Part shown: piece after piece, positions 62,323 to 64,000 of the stretch
How the letters are laid out: every line of letters begins with the position of its first letter
Position numbering within the stretch: position 1 is the stretch's first letter
Source: Diphasiastrum complanatum
Lineage: Eukaryota > Streptophyta > Lycopodiopsida > Lycopodiales > Lycopodiaceae
Length of the DNA stretch: 64,000 bases
Reading direction: 5' to 3'
Assembly (NCBI GenBank): GCA_029204225.1
Contig: CM055106.1
Location: 48,561,337 to 48,625,336 of the forward strand
Notes under the pieces: model-generated
Databases searched by the model: none
What the model saw: the letters and a program-made list of their open reading frames with translations, nothing else
What the model was told of the DNA's origin: nothing
Made by a program: the position numbers and the translations under genes

Positions 62323-64000
62323 TCTCTCTAGTATTTTCTCTTTCTAGAAAGTCATTTTCTCTCTCTAGATTTTATTGATCCCCAGGCTTCCTTTAATCAT
62401 GCCTAGATCGTGTGAGGTGATTGCACATCGATCTCAGCTCTCTGGACTTCGCTAGAACCGATCAAAGATTTTCAGCCATAGGAACTTGGCGCCGGCTGGA
62501 TTCTGGTCACAGTGGCGCCGGGAGCAACAGGGGCGCTGCTGGCGCCGGGGACATAGATGGCGCCGGAAGTAAAGCTTGTAAAGGTAGCTTTACAACATCC
62601 ACCCCACCTTTATAAAATCTGATGTCCTCATCAGATGTCAGATTAAAGTAAAGGTGTCTCCCAATTAAAAATAACTATACATTTAAGCTACTTGGCATAG
62701 TACTCAATTTACTGGCCACTTTTTATTAACATTGAAACTGGCACACCACAAGTTGGAGGCTCAGCTCTTTGTACTGAAAAATTACATAACTTGAAAATAT
62801 ATCTTTGTCTGGGAAAAGCGTAGATTTGATACCGCTTTCGTAAAACCCGAGAACCTTATTAACTGGTGACAGAGGCTATTCTTTGAAATGTTCGCCCCTG
62901 TCGCTTCTGACTTTCGACTTTGGAACTCCTTTGAGCTCCTTATTTGTCCTTGATGCACTTTGTGTTGAGCTCCCTGAGCTCCAAATTTGTTCAGTTCCGC
63001 ACAGGTATCAAGGCTCCCTGAGCCGAAGGATTTATCGTTTGATTGCCCACTATATGGTCCACTCCGTGCCTTGTTGCTTCTGCACCTTGATTTCTCTCCT
63101 TGTCCAAGCCTGATCTTGATACTTTTCCATCTTGGCTCTTTAAGGTAGGCAAAGATTGAGTACTCCGCAATGCACCTCTCACTTAGCTTGAAGTAGCTCT
63201 TTGAATCAGCCCAAATGTAACCATTGACCTCATGGAAAGCCAAAGGGTCGCACCAGTTTGATCCGCATCCGAACTATCTCTTCGCGTTTGTTTGAAGCAC
63301 CATGACAATCGCGCAAAACTTGACTTTCACAATTCCATCACTGGTTAGTTGCCTCACAGTCAAAACAAGAAGTGTACATCGAGCTTGGCTTCAAGTAGCT
63401 CTCTTTGAATCAGAAACATGCACCCAGAGTTTGCACTAATCCGATCTCAACGCGAACTGTCCCTTAGCGTCCGTTCGAAATACCAAGTCTCTCATGCAAG
63501 ACTCAACTTTCACAGTTCCTTCATTGATCAGCTGCCTTACACGTAACACAAGCCAGCGTACTCATATGTTTCCTCATCATTGCTGGTCCAGAGAAAGCCT
63601 ATAACAAACTTTCGTTTCCACAACAAAAACTTGTCAACTTATTAGGTCCAAAGTTCGCCAGTCTCCTCGTGTGAGTATGGCTAGGTCACCTTGAATTTGC
63701 CCCCATTTTGATCAACTTTCATCAAAATTTGCCCCAAGAGAGAGGTGCGTGTGATAGTTCCCCTCCACTTAATAAATTAGCTGATCGGACTTAGAGTAGA
63801 GTTCTTCGGACAAAAAGCCTTTCCAACACTTTGCTTCTCATCTGCTAGGATTATGGCTCGATCCAACTTGTTGCCAATCTCTGAAGGGGATCCTAGTCTT
63901 TTCCCCTTTGAGGAAAAACCCAACTGATACTGGATATCACCCATGCTCAGTGAGTTTCAGTTCCGAAGGTGGCCGTCCCAAAATGAAGACCAACTGCTAT
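62323..64000. other. Non-coding, nothing recognised
   Basis: GGCGCCGG words recur four times at 62488-62570. After that I see no gene, LTR pair or repeat I can support. Confidence 0.4.

Noticed and set aside
62782-63243. 153-codon minus-strand ORF
   Set aside because: No recognisable domain, and it overlaps other ORFs of similar length; likely chance.

Overview
This window looks like a piece of a large, repeat-rich land-plant nuclear genome. It holds degenerate Ty1/copia and Ty3/gypsy retrotransposons with tRNA-iMet primer sites, hAT (DUF659-type) transposons, a Helitron, LINE-like pieces and long CT/GA/GT microsatellites. Genes are sparse and introns very long, which fits a fern or gymnosperm better than a compact angiosperm or moss genome. 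That lineage call is inference only.

The one convincing host gene runs from about 7256 to 58838 on the + strand. Eleven exons, with phases that agree at every junction, join into an SMC-family ATPase of about 1152 residues. It has an N-terminal YIK/GFKSF strand and Walker A, a long coiled coil, a hinge with a GG turn, a returning coiled coil, and a C-terminal LSGGQR signature with a DEVDAALD Walker B. It is closest to SMC2 (condensin) in the motifs I can compare. It departs from SMC2 at several conserved sites, so it may be a divergent or additional SMC lineage. The first intron appears to use a GC donor. Intron 5 (about 18.6 kb) and intron 9 (about 24.1 kb) are packed with transposable elements in both orientations.

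Region by region: 1-1021 nothing recognised; 1022-4720 decayed Helitron Rep/PIF1 helicase; 5041-5726 unrecognised coding-like block; 5874-6305 GIY-YIG nuclease-like ORF; 7256-11553 SMC exons 1-5; 11554-30125 giant intron (small LTR element, hAT, LINE-like tail, gypsy, hAT, copia, gypsy); 30126-33886 SMC exons 6-9; 33887-57957 second giant intron (palindromic repeat block, second LINE-like tail, two gypsy pieces, copia, a 3.8-kb ORF-poor stretch, gypsy, copia fragment, deleted chromovirus); 57958-58838 SMC exons 10-11; 59100-60420 a DUF4283-like retroelement ORF with stops; 60430-62330 GC-rich imperfect repeats; 62330-64000 nothing recognised.

Nearly all TE reading frames carry frameshifts, stops or internal deletions, so they look dead. 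The SMC exons are open throughout. All exon calls come from reading the sequence by eye; no alignment or transcript evidence was available.
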